Assembly (NCBI GenBank): GCA_019649035.1
Contig: BMAT01010395.1
Span: 1-64,000, forward strand
Direction: 5' to 3'
Source: Elysia marginata
Lineage: Eukaryota; Mollusca; Gastropoda; Plakobranchidae
DNA length: 64,000 nucleotides
Shown: one piece after another, positions 51,084-61,354 of the stretch
Layout: each line of letters starts with the position of its first letter
Position numbering within the stretch: position 1 is the stretch's first letter
Program-made: the position numbers and the translations under genes
Notes under the pieces: model-generated
The model's input: only the letters and a program-made list of their open reading frames with translations
Told to the model about the DNA's origin: nothing
The model's database searches: none

Positions 51084-52460
51084 ATGATTCAAAAAGATAC
51101 AATTGTAGCCATTGCGACTCCTACTGGGGTAGGGGCTATTGCTGTCCTTCGCATTTCAGGAAAAAGGGCTTTTGAAGTGATTGATTATACTTTTGAAACG
51201 ATCTCTAAAAAAAAATTAAAAACCCAAAAAGGTTATACGATACATTTCGGTAAAATAACTAATGGCTCTTTGGTACTAGATGAAGTTTTGGTATCGCTCT
51301 TTAAGGCTCCTCAATCCTATACAGGAGAGGATGTTGTAGAGGTATCTTGTCATGGTTCTCTTTATATTCAGAGGGAATTGTTACAGTTATTTTTAGCAAA
51401 AGGTTGCCGTATAGCAGAGCCAGGAGAATTTACTAAAAGAGCCTTTTTGAATGGCAAAATTGATTTGTCCCAAGCGGAAGCTGTAGCAGACCTTATCGCA
51501 ACCAATAGTGCGGCATCTCATAAAGTCGCTATGCAACAGATGAAAAAGGGATTTGCTAGTGATCTAAAGGCTCTAAGAGATGAGTTGGTAGACCTTGCCT
51601 CTATGGTAGAGCTAGAATTGGACTTTTCAGAGGAAGATATTGAATTTGCAGATAAAAAAGAGTTAGGAAATTTGGCAGAACGAATCAGTAAAGTACTCAA
51701 CAAACTAATACAGTCATTTGAATCTGGAAATGCTATGAAAAATGGTATTCCTATAGCTATTATGGGTAAGCCCAATGTGGGAAAATCAACTTTGCTAAAC
51801 ACTATTTTAAACGATCAAAAAGCTATTGTAAGTCATATTCCCGGAACCACTAGAGATGCTATAGAAGAGCAAGTTAATATCAACGGAATTGTGATGAGGT
51901 TTATTGATACTGCCGGTGTAAGGGAGACCGAAGATGAGATAGAGCAAATCGGTATACAAAGGACATTTCAAGAAATAGAACGGGCATCTGTTATCCTGTA
52001 TCTATTTGATGTCTCGTGTACAGAAATAAAAAGCGTTTCCAAAGAAATAAAAAGTTTGAAAAAACAGTTCCCGGATAAAAAATTTATTTTAGTAGGTAAC
52101 AAATATGACCAGGTGGATAAGTCAACCCAAACAAATTTATCCAGCAAAAAAAAGCTTGTTTTAATCTCTGCAAAGGAAAAAACAGGCATTGAATTACTAT
52201 TGGAAAAAATAGGTTTGTTAGTAAGTTTATTAGTTTCTGAAGAAGGAACTGTCGTTAGCAATATGAGGCATTACGAAGCGCTTAAAAATTCTAAAGAGCA
52301 AATTGTCAAATTACAAGAGGGGCTGGAATCAGGGCTATCTGGAGACATTCTTGCCATCGATATAAGGTCTACATTACATTACCTAGGTCTCATTACAGGA
52401 GAGGTTACGACTGATGATCTTCTAGGGAATATATTTAGCAACTTCTGTATTGGAAAGTAA
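51084..52460 (+). CDS. mnmE: tRNA modification GTPase MnmE
   Basis: This 458-residue protein has the folate-binding N-terminal domain, then a G domain with Walker A GKPNVGKSTLLN near residue 230, DTAG and NKYD motifs. The C-terminal FCIGK holds the catalytic Cys. With MnmG it makes 5-carboxymethylaminomethyl-uridine at tRNA position 34, the base MnmA thiolates. Dispersed repeat copy D starts just after its stop. Confidence 0.97.
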   Translation: MIQKDTIVAIATPTGVGAIAVLRISGKRAFEVIDYTFETISKKKLKTQKGYTIHFGKITNGSLVLDEVLVSLFKAPQSYTGEDVVEVSCHGSLYIQRELLQLFLAKGCRIAEPGEFTKRAFLNGKIDLSQAEAVADLIATNSAASHKVAMQQMKKGFASDLKALRDELVDLASMVELELDFSEEDIEFADKKELGNLAERISKVLNKLIQSFESGNAMKNGIPIAIMGKPNVGKSTLLNTILNDQKAIVSHIPGTTRDAIEEQVNINGIVMRFIDTAGVRETEDEIEQIGIQRTFQEIERASVILYLFDVSCTEIKSVSKEIKSLKKQFPDKKFILVGNKYDQVDKSTQTNLSSKKKLVLISAKEKTGIELLLEKIGLLVSLLVSEEGTVVSNMRHYEALKNSKEQIVKLQEGLESGLSGDILAIDIRSTLHYLGLITGEVTTDDLLGNIFSNFCIGK

Positions 52461-53288
52461 GGCGTAAGTCCAATTAAGTAAGTGCGACAAATTAGGAGAA
52501 AAAAATACTTCCTATGAAACGCATATATAAGCAACCTCGTATCGGGCGCAAGGCATGAAAGATACTGATTTTATGTTCTTAAAGCTAAGGTGTACATCGC
52601 CCTACAATACAATCGTGAAAGTAACAAAAATGATTGTTTTGATAGTGTAGGTCCAAAACGAATTGCCTTACAAAGTAAGACTAGAGCGAACTGGTAAGGG
52701 AAAACAAATTACATGGGTATATTTGGATTTGTACAACTGTAATCACGATGATAAGATTAAATTTTGATATATAGTTTTAAATATTTTGAATTGGCTTTTG
52801 CCAAAATTGAAAAAGAAAAAGTCTAGAGTAAGTGCCTTAGAAACTGTACTTAGACAAGGTGTATAAGACAGAACTTCGATGAGCAATATTGCCGAAGAAG
52901 GTCAGAGCATTACAAAGTTGCGACAAGATGACATAACCACCACCTCTTCTTTACAAATATAAGGATAACCAGTCGTGTTTGTTTAGTTAAAGGGAAAGCA
53001 GAGGCTCATAGCCTTATTCATATTTAAGAAAAAAAGGGCTCTTCTGTATCTGTACTTAATAATTCCTTCACTAACCTTGCCAAAGCCCCGCGGATACAAA
53101 ATCTTTGATAGCAATGTCAACCCCTTAACCATTTTTACCTATTTTTTTACTATATCGGCAACTAATACCAATGAAAAATATTGATATATGTCCAAGAAAA
53201 ATTAAAAGACAGATTCGCTTCTCGGCTACAAGCATTTTTTCTATATCCAGGACTGACAGAGAAAGCAATCACAGTTTATATAAACAAA
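52461..53288. other. Long gap without a clear gene
   Basis: About 830 bases. Bases 52468-52510 (minus) are a partial copy D of the dispersed repeat. The middle (52570-52760) can be read as broken peptide segments, perhaps a decayed gene, but I cannot assign it. A 71-codon frame at 53171-53386 overlaps the next gene on the other strand and is probably chance. Confidence 0.45.
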
Positions 53289-53948
53289 CTAAACAAGTCG
53301 GCTTCGGATGGCTTTTAAAAACTTTGCTTCGTACTTTTCTTCCCCTGCCCAATATTTATAGTCTGGCTTTACTACTTCATCTATAAACTTTTTGGCATCC
53401 TTGAAGTCATCCATCGTTTGTATTTGGGAAATCACACGGAGGTACTCCTCTATGCTATTATCAAAGAGCTTTTCTATAAATTTAAGTTTTTCTGCAACGG
53501 GCACATCTAGGGTTTTAGAGTAAAGTTCTTTAACAGATGGTTTGCTAGACATCTCTCTTTTGATGAATGTCGGCTCCTCTATATAGCCCTCCAACAAGTC
53601 ATCTAAAGTTTTTTTCTTTTTGAGGGTGGCAGGAGGTTTTTTGACTGCCTTTTTCTCGGAATGAGGTAGTTTTTCCTTTTCTACTTTCTCAAACTCAATG
53701 TCTTTTGTTTCAAATTCTATTTCTGGAGAACCTAATTCTTCGGCTACCTCAACCTTTGGTGAGCTGTCGCTTTCTTCTGACCATTTGTTTATATCACTCC
53801 TGTACTGAATTTCCAAAAAATTTAAGAGGGTTGCATACTCGTAAAGTTCCCTAGCACAACGCTGTAGAATGACTATGTCGGCATCATCTTTGAGGGCTAA
53901 AATTTTTTCGGCCAAGGCTATAAGATCAGTATATAATTTCTTTCCCAT
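53289..53948 (-). CDS. Conserved Bacteroidota-type cytoplasmic protein, function unknown
   Basis: This 219-residue protein has a helical N-terminus (DLIALAEKILALKDDADIVIL) and a long acidic and then basic linker (residues 65-110). The helical C-terminus contains AEKLKFIEKLFDNSIEEYLRVISQIQ. No enzyme motif or membrane segment was seen. It is divergent from alr. A protein with this layout is familiar from Flavobacteria, but I cannot name a role. Confidence 0.7.
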   Translation of the reverse strand: MGKKLYTDLIALAEKILALKDDADIVILQRCARELYEYATLLNFLEIQYRSDINKWSEESDSSPKVEVAEELGSPEIEFETKDIEFEKVEKEKLPHSEKKAVKKPPATLKKKKTLDDLLEGYIEEPTFIKREMSSKPSVKELYSKTLDVPVAEKLKFIEKLFDNSIEEYLRVISQIQTMDDFKDAKKFIDEVVKPDYKYWAGEEKYEAKFLKAIRSRLV

Positions 53949-54053
53949 ACTTTGGGGTTACAAAACAAAAGGATCTTTTTTTGACTACCTTTGTCTGCCC
54001 ACATTACCGATACAAAAATAGCAGATTGATCAAAGGCAAATATATTAAATTCT

Positions 54054-55154
54054 ATGTCTAAAAACAGTCAAACGGTGTTAAAAGTTAGTCTTAAAGCCCT
54101 TGAGCATAATTTTAAGTATCTCAAATCTAAGCTGCACTCCAAATGTAAATTCTTGGCTGTTGTGAAGGCCTCCAGTTATGGCGGTGGGGATTTTTCAAAT
54201 GCACTGTATTTGGAGGGATTGGGAGTAGACTATTTTGCAGTCGCCTATGCTTCGGAGGGCATTATTTTAAGAAAAAAGGGCGTGCAAAAGCCCATTTTAG
54301 TCCTTCACACTCTCAAGCCAGATTTTTATAAAATTGTCAAATATAGCTTAGAACCTAATTTATACAATCCACATATCCTTTTAGAATTTTCTAACTATTG
54401 TAAGCAAAAAAATACAACTGCATACCCTTCTCATATTGAGTTTAATACGGGTTTAAATAGGTTGGGGTTTGCTTTTTCTGATGTTAATTTTTTAAATAAT
54501 TTCTTTGCAGAAAATAATACTATAAAACTTGTTTCTTCTTTTTCTCACCTTGTTGCATCAGAGGATATGGGGGAGAAGGATTTTACTCTCAAACAAATAA
54601 AAAACTATAAAAAATGCTTGTCGCATTTGGAATCAAAAGATAACTTTATAAGGCATATTTTAAATACTTCAGGGATATTGAATTATCCCGAATATCAATT
54701 TGATATGGTGAGAAGTGGTATTGGTCTGTATGGCTTTGGGAATAATTTAAAGTATGACAAGCAACTGATTCCGGCATTTTCTTTGGAGACGGTTATTTCT
54801 CAAATTAATAAAATAAAAAAAGGAGAGAGCGTGGGTTACAATAGGAGTTTTATTGCTGATGAAGACTGTAAAATTGCCACCATACCCATTGGACATGCTG
54901 ATGGCATAGGGAGGCAATACGGTAATGGCATAGGGTATGTTTATATAAATGGCAGGAAGGCTTTTATCACTGGTAATGTATGTATGGATATGACAATGGT
55001 AAACATCACTGATATAGAATGTGATATGGGAGACAAAGTAACTTTTTTTGACGACAGGCACTCTGCAAATGCCTTAGCAGCTTCTACCAATACAATTTCC
55101 TACGAAATTATTACGGGAATAGGCAAACGTATAGAAAGGGTATTTGAGGGGTAA
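54054..55154 (+). CDS. alr: Alanine racemase
   Basis: This 366-residue PLP enzyme makes D-alanine for the cell wall. The PLP lysine is in FLAVVKASSYGGGD near residue 38 (most relatives have KANAYGHG, so this form is slightly unusual). MVRSGIGLYG and the catalytic Tyr in SVGYNRSF near residue 260 are also present. It converges on pyk with a six-base gap. Confidence 0.93.
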   Translation: MSKNSQTVLKVSLKALEHNFKYLKSKLHSKCKFLAVVKASSYGGGDFSNALYLEGLGVDYFAVAYASEGIILRKKGVQKPILVLHTLKPDFYKIVKYSLEPNLYNPHILLEFSNYCKQKNTTAYPSHIEFNTGLNRLGFAFSDVNFLNNFFAENNTIKLVSSFSHLVASEDMGEKDFTLKQIKNYKKCLSHLESKDNFIRHILNTSGILNYPEYQFDMVRSGIGLYGFGNNLKYDKQLIPAFSLETVISQINKIKKGESVGYNRSFIADEDCKIATIPIGHADGIGRQYGNGIGYVYINGRKAFITGNVCMDMTMVNITDIECDMGDKVTFFDDRHSANALAASTNTISYEIITGIGKRIERVFEG

Positions 55155-55160
55155 CTATAA

Positions 55161-56591
55161 TCACTCTATACATGTGAGTCGGAGGGTATTTACCATTCCC
55201 TTTGCTTTTATAGGCATTGCTACCAGATTTATCATCATATCTCCTTTTTCTACAAATCCTTTTTCTTTGGATATTTGATTGACTTCCCTTATTGTTGTAT
55301 CAGTAGTTTCCATTTTGTCGTAATAAAAAGCTCTTACACCCCACAGTAGATTTAGCTGAGTGAGTATGTGCTTACTAGATGTAAATACCAAAATATGTGC
55401 CTGTGGTCTCACGGCAGATATACGGAAAGCTGTATAACCACTGTTGGTAAGGGTTACAATGCCTTTTGCATCTATTTTGGAAGTCATATGGGCGGCTTGA
55501 TAGCAAACGGCATTGGTGATAAATCGCTCATTCCAGTTTTTAGGAGGCTTAGACTGTACAGAAATTAGAGAAGAATCTTCTACACTCTGGATTATCGAAT
55601 GTATCTTTTTGATGACCTCTACAGGGTATTTTCCAACGGAAGTTTCCCCAGAAAGCATCACCGCGTCTGCGCCATCCATTATAGAGTTGGCCACATCATT
55701 TACCTCTGCACGTGTCGGGGTCAAGCTGTCTATCATGCTTTCCATCATCTGGGTAGCAATAATGACAGGCTTTTTTGCCATCTTAGCCTTTCTAACCAAT
55801 TCTTTCTGGATAAGAGGGACTTGTTCAAAAGGCACTTCCACTCCCAAGTCTCCGCGGGCAACCATAAGACCGTCAGATGCCTCTACTATTTCATTAATAT
55901 GTTCAATAGCTTCTGGTTTTTCAATTTTGGCTATGATAGGTATTTTGTGGGGGCTATATTTCTCTATGAGTTTTTTGAGTGTTTGTAGGTCTTCCTTTTC
56001 CCTAACAAATGAAAGGGCTAACCAGTCTACACCATTTTGAATGGCAAATTTGGCATCTTTTATGTCTTTTTCTGTAAGTGCACTCAAAGAGATTCTTGTA
56101 TTTGGAAGATTTACTCCCTTTTTAGACTTTAAGGCTCCTCCCTGTATCACTTTTGCCAATACTTTGGATTTTTCATCTGTAGATACCACTTCAAATATCA
56201 ATTTCCCATCATCCAAAACGACCCGTTCACCTTTTTTTACATCTTTTGGAAAGTATTTATAATTCATATAAACTTGTGAGGCACTTCCTTCGAAGGGCAT
56301 TCCTGTTATGAACTCTATCGTATCTCCTTCCTTTACCTGAGTTCCTCCCTTGACAATACCTATCCTTAGTTTTGGACCTTGTAAATCACCTAGTATGGAG
56401 ATAGAATAATCATATTCTTCATTGATACTTCTTATCTGCTTTATTTTTTCTTCTATGATGCTGTACTCTGCATGAGAAAAATTTATTCTAAAGACATTGA
56501 CCCCATTTTTTATCATTTCTAGAAGTGTATTTTTACTATCCGTTGAGGGGCCAAGAGTGGCTACAATTTTTGTTTTTTTACTGTTGTACAT
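55161..56591 (-). CDS. pyk: Pyruvate kinase
   Basis: This 476-residue glycolytic enzyme has KTKIVATLGPST at the start, the catalytic MVARGDLGVEVPFEQVP near residue 245 and KPVIIATQMMESM near residue 273. It converts PEP and ADP to pyruvate and ATP. The gene follows the IPExxxVDY-family gene by four bases on the same strand, a Bacteroidota-typical pair. Confidence 0.97.
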   Translation of the reverse strand: MYNSKKTKIVATLGPSTDSKNTLLEMIKNGVNVFRINFSHAEYSIIEEKIKQIRSINEEYDYSISILGDLQGPKLRIGIVKGGTQVKEGDTIEFITGMPFEGSASQVYMNYKYFPKDVKKGERVVLDDGKLIFEVVSTDEKSKVLAKVIQGGALKSKKGVNLPNTRISLSALTEKDIKDAKFAIQNGVDWLALSFVREKEDLQTLKKLIEKYSPHKIPIIAKIEKPEAIEHINEIVEASDGLMVARGDLGVEVPFEQVPLIQKELVRKAKMAKKPVIIATQMMESMIDSLTPTRAEVNDVANSIMDGADAVMLSGETSVGKYPVEVIKKIHSIIQSVEDSSLISVQSKPPKNWNERFITNAVCYQAAHMTSKIDAKGIVTLTNSGYTAFRISAVRPQAHILVFTSSKHILTQLNLLWGVRAFYYDKMETTDTTIREVNQISKEKGFVEKGDMMINLVAMPIKAKGMVNTLRLTCIE

Positions 56592-56595
56592 TTTT

Positions 56596-57057
56596 TCAAT
56601 TAAGTGTTTTTATTTTATTTCCTGCTATCTGTTCTATGATGGTTAAGTTAGGTATTGTTTTTAACTGATTGACTAGATCATTTTTTCCGTCTATTTCAAT
56701 GCTTGAATTTGTCAAAAGGAAAAAATCTATATTTTTAAATTCAGGCTCTAAGAAGCTTACAAAATTATTTTCCTGATTAAAAAACAGGTTATTATTATTT
56801 ACTGTGCGTATAGACAACTTTTTTTTGTTGGCTTTCAATATCCACTCCAAGCTATTGGGAGAGTCTTTCCAAAGGTACGACTGAAAGCCACTATCTTCAT
56901 CTATTGCGGTAAACTTAGAAGCTATATTTAAGTTTAGTTGAAAAACTAATTTGTGTATCAGGAGCGGGGTGTTAATTCCTATGATAAGCGTTTTGGGTAT
57001 AGAGATTAAAATTTTTTTAGACACTTTTTTTGACTTAAAATAATTTTTATAAATCAT
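56596..57057 (-). CDS. IPExxxVDY-family protein
   Basis: This 153-residue protein has FTAIDEDSGFQSYLWKDS in the middle and KNIDFFLLTNSS near the end, as in the Bacteroidota family that sits between the RNase III gene and pyk. Its function is not known. Here the RNase III gene usually found before it is absent: fabF comes next after 112 bases. Confidence 0.75.
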   Translation of the reverse strand: MIYKNYFKSKKVSKKILISIPKTLIIGINTPLLIHKLVFQLNLNIASKFTAIDEDSGFQSYLWKDSPNSLEWILKANKKKLSIRTVNNNNLFFNQENNFVSFLEPEFKNIDFFLLTNSSIEIDGKNDLVNQLKTIPNLTIIEQIAGNKIKTLN

Positions 57058-57169
57058 CGCAGGATACTTGCTCCAAGTTACATAAAGTAGAGCAACCTCT
57101 AAACAAGATCAAGACACCCTCATTTGAGTAAAAGGAGAAAATAAAACCCCTTATTTATTGAGTATTTTT

Positions 57170-58417
57170 CTACTCTTTAGTTTTTTTGAACAGAATAGAG
57201 ACATTGTGTCCACCAAACCCAAACGTATTGGACATCACATAACAAACATCCCTTTTTTGGGATTTGTTTAAAGTCAGATTCAAATCTGGACTGATATTTT
57301 CATCTTTGACAGTGTAATTTATAGTAGGAGGAACTTCTCCATTTTCTATAGACAAGATACATGCTATAGACTCTATCGCCCCGGCAGCTCCAAGTAAGTG
57401 CCCCGTCATGGATTTGGTAGAGTTGATATTGAGGTTTTTAGCATGGCTACCGAAAAGTTGCACAATAGCCTTTAACTCAGCGGCATCTCCAAGTGGGGTA
57501 GAAGTCCCATGAGTATTAATAGCATCTAATTGAGAAATATCTAAACTGGCACTTTCCAAGCATTTTTTCATAACTTCTATCACGCCAACTCCCTCTGGAT
57601 GTGGAGCGGTCATATGATATGCATCAGCTGAGAGACCGGCCCCGACAACTTCTGAGTATATCTTAGCACCCCTAAGCTTGGCAGATTCGTATTCCTCCAA
57701 TACTATGGCACCCGCACCCTCCCCGAGGACGAAGCCATCTCTTGTTTTGTCAAAAGGTCTAGATGCCTTTGAAGGGTCTTCATTTCTTGTAGATAGGGCG
57801 TGCAAAGCATTAAACCCCGCTATCCCTGACTTGGAAATAGCCGCCTCGGAACCCCCAGTTACTATGATATCAGAGTACCCCAAACGAATGTAGTTATACG
57901 CGTCTACTATGGCATTTGCTGAAGATGCGCATGCAGAGACAGTAGCAAAGTTTGGTCCTCTAAAACCAAATTTCATAGAGATCAGCCCCGCGGCAATATC
58001 TACGATTATCTTTGGAATAAAGAAAGGACTGTATCTTGGAATACCATTACCTTTTTCAAAGTTCCTAATCTCTTCTTGAAAGGTTTCGATACCACCTATT
58101 CCTGTACCCCAAATAACGCCGACTCTGTCTTTGGCTACCCTATCAAGGTTTAACCCTGAATGTTCAATAGCCTCAGTAGCACAAACTAGAGCATACTGGG
58201 CAAACCTATCATATTTTCTTTGCTCTTTTCTGTCAAAGTGTTCTAGAGGATCGTATGCTTTTAGCTCACAGGCAAACCTAGTTTTGAAGTTTTTTGGATC
58301 AAAATAGGTAATAGGTGCACTACCACTAACTCCACTAGAGAGCGAATGCCAATATTCCTTAATATTATTTCCTATGGGGGTGAGTGCCCCCAACCCTGTT
58401 ACAACAACCCGTCTCAC
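57170..58417 (-). CDS. fabF: 3-oxoacyl-ACP synthase II
   Basis: This 415-residue condensing enzyme elongates fatty acids. The active-site Cys lies in VSACASSANAI near residue 163. The two His are in NTHGTSTPLGD near 305 and KSMTGHLLGAAG near 340. It follows acpP by ten bases on the same strand, the universal acpP-fabF arrangement. Confidence 0.97.
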   Translation of the reverse strand: MRRVVVTGLGALTPIGNNIKEYWHSLSSGVSGSAPITYFDPKNFKTRFACELKAYDPLEHFDRKEQRKYDRFAQYALVCATEAIEHSGLNLDRVAKDRVGVIWGTGIGGIETFQEEIRNFEKGNGIPRYSPFFIPKIIVDIAAGLISMKFGFRGPNFATVSACASSANAIVDAYNYIRLGYSDIIVTGGSEAAISKSGIAGFNALHALSTRNEDPSKASRPFDKTRDGFVLGEGAGAIVLEEYESAKLRGAKIYSEVVGAGLSADAYHMTAPHPEGVGVIEVMKKCLESASLDISQLDAINTHGTSTPLGDAAELKAIVQLFGSHAKNLNINSTKSMTGHLLGAAGAIESIACILSIENGEVPPTINYTVKDENISPDLNLTLNKSQKRDVCYVMSNTFGFGGHNVSILFKKTKE

Positions 58418-58427
58418 TGAAAGAAAA

Positions 58428-58661
58428 CTACTTTGCTTCTTCTATATAATTTATCGCTTGACCAACAGTAGTAATGTTTTGAGCTTGATCATCTGGAATT
58501 TGAATATCAAATTCTTTTTCCAATTCCATGATCAGTTCTACGGTATCTAACGAATCTGCTCCCAAATCGTTTGTGAAATTTGCTTCTGGGGTAACCTCAT
58601 TTTCATCTACACCCAATTTGTCAACTATAATAGCCTTAACTCTTGATGTGATATCAGACAT
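58428..58661 (-). CDS. acpP: Acyl carrier protein
   Basis: This 77-residue acidic protein carries the phosphopantetheine Ser in [14 protein letters not shown] near residue 36. It holds growing fatty acids. A TAAATTCG box near 58685-58692 (minus) may be its -7 promoter. It is the first gene of the acpP-fabF unit. Confidence 0.98.
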   Translation of the reverse strand: MSDITSRVKAIIVDKLGVDENEVTPEANFTNDLGADSLDTVELIMELEKEFDIQIPDDQAQNITTVGQAINYIEEAK

Positions 58662-58835
58662 ATTTTTTGAATTTGAATTAAACGGAGCGAATTTAGTAAA
58701 GTTTCAAATAAAAAAGCATCAGTTTGAAAAAAGTCTTGTCTCCTAGTCTCAAATTAGCGAGTATGGTAAGATCAGAAGAAAAGTTTACGACCTAAATTTT
58801 ATTTGTGTCTGGAGGCTATTTTTCTTGATATTTGC

Positions 58836-60089
58836 TTAATTTTTTACTGACTTTTTCAGCTCTGAAAAGGACTCATATATGGCTAAGTCAAAGTATGAAA
58901 CGCAGGCAATAAGATGCTCAAAAATATCTGCCTGAACCCTTTCGTATTTCACCCATTCCTTATTTTTACAAAAGGCATATATTTCTATTGGTATTCCCCT
59001 ATTTGTAGGCTGTAAGTGCCTTGTCATAAGGGTTAAATCTCCATTAATAGCTTTGTGATTTTCCAAATATATGTCACAATATTTCCTGAAAACTCCCAAG
59101 TTAGTGAGATTCCTGCCATTCACCCTATGTGTTTTATTATTGTAGCCAAATTCCAAATTATGGTCTTCTACTTCCTTTTGTCGCGCTCGTATGTAATGCT
59201 CTAATATCTGTATGTTGCTCAGACGCTCTAGGTCTCCTTCGCTCAAAAATTTTACCGATCCTTGTTTGATAAAAATGCAACGCTTTATTCTCCTTCCACC
59301 ACCTTCTTGCATGCCTCTCCAGTTCTTAAATGAGTCTGATGTAAGGCTGTAGGTGGGTATGGTGGTAATGGTATTGTCAAAATTTCTAACTTTGACCGTT
59401 GTGAGGTTTATTTCTATAACTTCTCCATCTGCTCCATATTTTTCTTGAGTAACCCAATCATCTATACGAACAATATCATTTGCAGAAACCTGAATACTGG
59501 CAACAAAACCGAGTATGGTATCTTTGAATATTAATAGCACAATAGCTGATGCGGCCCCTAAGGTTGTCAAAAAAGCCATAACAGGTGTGTCCGTCAGGGT
59601 CGAAAGTGTTACCAAAACACCCAACCCCCAAACGGTCATCATAAATATTTGGGCGATACTGTCAACAGGTTTATCCCGGTAGGATTTTTTCGTTTTCAGA
59701 AAATTTCTGGACGCTCTTACAACACTTCTGAATATCCAAATAATTAAGAGAATGAGGTAGACATTCATTGACTTTATGAAAAGTCCTCTGAAATTAGGAA
59801 AATCTCTCAGTATGAGCTTGAGGGCAATTAGTAGAACCACATAAGTGGGAAGATGAGAAATATAACTTGCAAATTTTGTTTTTAACAAAAAATTGTCAAA
59901 ATCTGTTTTGGTAGAACGGGAAAACCATATGAAGCTCTTTATCACTAGTTTTTTGGATACCCTGTCTAAAATAAGGGCTGACGACAATACAAGTACTACA
60001 CTTATGAATACTCCTATGACAGTAGCCAGCCATTCAGACACGCCTCTATCTAAGAGAAAATCATTTATAAACCTCAGGCTAAAGTCCAC
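58836..60089 (-). CDS. Mechanosensitive channel, MscS family
   Basis: This 417-residue protein has four or five N-terminal membrane helices and then the MscS core (TPVMAFLTTLGAASAIVLLIF pore helix region). The beta domain (RIDDWVTQEKYGADGEVIEI) is near residue 215, and a long cytoplasmic tail follows. It opens on membrane tension to release solutes. The size resembles YbdG-like members. Confidence 0.9.
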   Translation of the reverse strand: MDFSLRFINDFLLDRGVSEWLATVIGVFISVVLVLSSALILDRVSKKLVIKSFIWFSRSTKTDFDNFLLKTKFASYISHLPTYVVLLIALKLILRDFPNFRGLFIKSMNVYLILLIIWIFRSVVRASRNFLKTKKSYRDKPVDSIAQIFMMTVWGLGVLVTLSTLTDTPVMAFLTTLGAASAIVLLIFKDTILGFVASIQVSANDIVRIDDWVTQEKYGADGEVIEINLTTVKVRNFDNTITTIPTYSLTSDSFKNWRGMQEGGGRRIKRCIFIKQGSVKFLSEGDLERLSNIQILEHYIRARQKEVEDHNLEFGYNNKTHRVNGRNLTNLGVFRKYCDIYLENHKAINGDLTLMTRHLQPTNRGIPIEIYAFCKNKEWVKYERVQADIFEHLIACVSYFDLAIYESFSELKKSVKN

Positions 60090-60295
60090 TTACAAATCGT
60101 CTCAAAAAAAAGAAAGTTGTAAAAGTAATGATGTTAAATAAATTTTTATGCTGTTTAGTTTAACTTTTTGATAGTATAATTTCAATTAGTAAGGGTAAAG
60201 AATTAGTAGAAAAAAATTAACTTTTTAGTAACTTCTAAATTGAGATATTCTGTAAAAAATATTTTAATCTCGCACTCAAACATATAATATATTTT

Positions 60296-61354
60296 ATGAA
60301 AATTAAATTATCCTATTTGCTCTTCTTGTTTTCTTTTAGTGCTTTAGCTCAGCATCATGGTAAAGCTGAAAACATGGTATTAGTTTTAGTAGATGGTCTC
60401 CGATGGCAGGAGGTCTTCAAAGGCGCAGATCCACTTTTAATAAAGGAGAAAGTATTTTGGGGAGATAGTGAGACTGAAAGAAGGAAGAAGCTGATGCCTT
60501 TTTTTTGGAATACGATATCAAAAGAAGGGCAACTATATGGCAATAGGGAGTCAGACAACAAGGTAAATGTAAAGAATGAATATTGGTTTTCCTATCCAGG
60601 AAGGAGTGAGGCGCTTTGTGGTTATTATGATCCAAAGCTTAATTCAAATGGATATACAAATAATCCTAACCAAAATGTGTTGGAGTTTATCAATAGACAG
60701 GAGGGGTATAATGGGAAGGTTGTTACTTTTGCCTCGTGGGATGCACTAGGTAGAATTTTGAACCGAGATCGTAACGGTATGCTTGTAAATTTACCGGGGG
60801 AAGATGTTTTGGAATCAAAAATATCAGAAGCACAGAGGCTTACAAATGAGTTGCAACATCTAATCCCTGATTATTTCCATGAGAGTAGACCTGATGAGTT
60901 AACATTTATAATGGCAAAAGCCTATATACACCAGAATCATCCAAAAGTTATTTATCTTGATTTTGGCGATACAGATAACTACGGGCATAGCGGTGATTAT
61001 AGAAAATATTTAACCTCCGCCAATCGTATTGATAAGATGATATCTAGCTTGTGGGACGCACTTCAAAAAGACTCTTTCTATAGGGATAAAACAGCACTTC
61101 TCGTTTATACCGATCACGGCAGAGGAATCAGGGGAAGGTGGACATCCCATAGCAGAAAAACACCCCATAGCGATGAGACTTGGTTGGCAGCTTTAGGGCC
61201 TGGAATACCTGCTTTGGGGGAAGTAAAGACCGAAGGTCAAATTTACCAAAATCAAATAGCGCAAACGGTAGCTAATATTTTGGGAATGACATTTAAAGCG
61301 AATCATCCTATTGGTAGCGGTATAGAAAGTCTATATCTCGTTGAGAAGAATTGA
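60296..61354 (+). CDS. Secreted alkaline phosphatase-superfamily protein
   Basis: This 352-residue protein has a signal peptide (LSYLLFLFSFSALAQ). Metal-site patterns follow: LVLVDGLRWQEVF near residue 30, YLDFGDTDNYGHSG near 225 and VYTDHGRG near 270. These match the nucleotide pyrophosphatase/sulfatase/phosphatase superfamily. The exact substrate is unknown. It acts in the periplasm or outside. Confidence 0.85.
   Translation: MKIKLSYLLFLFSFSALAQHHGKAENMVLVLVDGLRWQEVFKGADPLLIKEKVFWGDSETERRKKLMPFFWNTISKEGQLYGNRESDNKVNVKNEYWFSYPGRSEALCGYYDPKLNSNGYTNNPNQNVLEFINRQEGYNGKVVTFASWDALGRILNRDRNGMLVNLPGEDVLESKISEAQRLTNELQHLIPDYFHESRPDELTFIMAKAYIHQNHPKVIYLDFGDTDNYGHSGDYRKYLTSANRIDKMISSLWDALQKDSFYRDKTALLVYTDHGRGIRGRWTSHSRKTPHSDETWLAALGPGIPALGEVKTEGQIYQNQIAQTVANILGMTFKANHPIGSGIESLYLVEKN

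Noticed and set aside
51093-51104. AAAGATACAATT at the start of mnmE, also in the CRISPR repeat
   Set aside because: Twelve bases, in well-conserved coding sequence of a host gene; expected by chance.
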